Source of the DNA: Ariolimax columbianus
Lineage: Eukaryota > Mollusca > Gastropoda > Stylommatophora > Arionidae
Direction of reading: 5' to 3'
DNA: 64,000 nucleotides
Assembly: GCA_036924085.1 (NCBI GenBank)
Contig: JAVGWX010000003.1
Span: 114,909,264-114,973,263, forward strand
Shown here: positions 63,831-64,000 of the stretch, one piece after another
How positions within the stretch are numbered: the first letter of the stretch is position 1
Layout of the letters: each line of letters opens with the position of its first letter
Made by a program: the position numbers and the translations under genes
Notes under the pieces: generated by a model
The model's database searches: none
Told to the model about the DNA's origin: nothing
Seen by the model: the letters and a program-made list of their open reading frames with translations, nothing else

Positions 63831-64000
63831 CTGGTCTTGGCGACCTGATGCCTTTGTGAGGTCGTTGTCTGCTGTCTGATCAGTCACGTTCGTTGGTGGG
63901 TTGTCGGGGGTTGAGGTCGTATTTGATTAAATTATCTGTAGTCGGTTGATTTAGTTTCTTCCTACCTGGCTGAGCTTCGACAGTGTTGGGTACGTTCGAG
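63831..64000 (-). other. Probable 5' flank or leader of the RTE-like LINE
   Basis: No coding landmark is recognised beyond the endonuclease start. The stretch may be the 5' UTR of the LINE or flanking DNA; the window ends here. Confidence 0.3.

Overview
This is repeat-saturated animal nuclear DNA, most likely from a gastropod mollusc. The sacoglossan/heterobranch guess is from memory: the I-group LINE protein and several short repeat-encoded ORFs resemble sequences I recall from Elysia/Plakobranchus, and it is not proven here. There are spliced exons with GT/AG borders, tRNA-headed SINEs with target-site duplications (TSDs), non-LTR retrotransposon remains and roughly 30 tandem arrays. There is no sign of operons, CRISPR or bacterial genes.

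Region 1 (1-12.2 kb, + strand) holds the only host gene I can support: the 3' end of a polypeptide N-acetylgalactosaminyltransferase-like (GALNT) gene. Four coding exons (1200-1346, 6610-6705, about 8627-8925, 11534-11794) encode the end of the linker and the C-terminal beta-trefoil lectin domain, ending at TAG 11792-11794. Its introns carry 16-, 20-, 28-, 32-, 53- and 56-bp class tandem arrays, GAA-tailed SINEs, a tRNA-type SINE and a LINE scrap. A perfect 40-bp tandem duplication covers the stop codon.

Region 2 (12.2-55 kb) is non-genic: minisatellites (several with an exact 30-bp period), microsatellites and layered transposon debris. It includes an I-group LINE copy (30748-32766, minus, 10-bp TSD), a second I-group LINE (22985-24535) split by a tRNA-SINE with a 15-bp TSD, RTE/BovB-like remnants (21.4, 40.3-41.9 and 50.1-50.6 kb), and at least four SINE-like families, some nested in each other.

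Region 3 (55-64 kb) is a nested transposon complex. A decayed DDE transposase gene (minus) is split by an I-group LINE (55977-58373) and by a GAA-tailed SINE (58449-58812). Beside it lies an RTE-like LINE (minus, about 59.66-63.83 kb) in which two tandem arrays have grown inside coding sequence: a 38-bp unit repeated about 26 times that is itself part of the reverse transcriptase ORF, and a GT-rich array within the endonuclease domain.

How the parts relate: the I-group LINE and one SINE family share an ACGAAGAAG... end with a (GAA)n tail, suggesting that the LINE machinery moves the SINE and seeds the many GAA/TTC microsatellites. Two otherwise different SINE families share a core of about 30 nt. 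All LINE and transposase copies here look dead (stops, frameshifts, lost catalytic residues, truncation).
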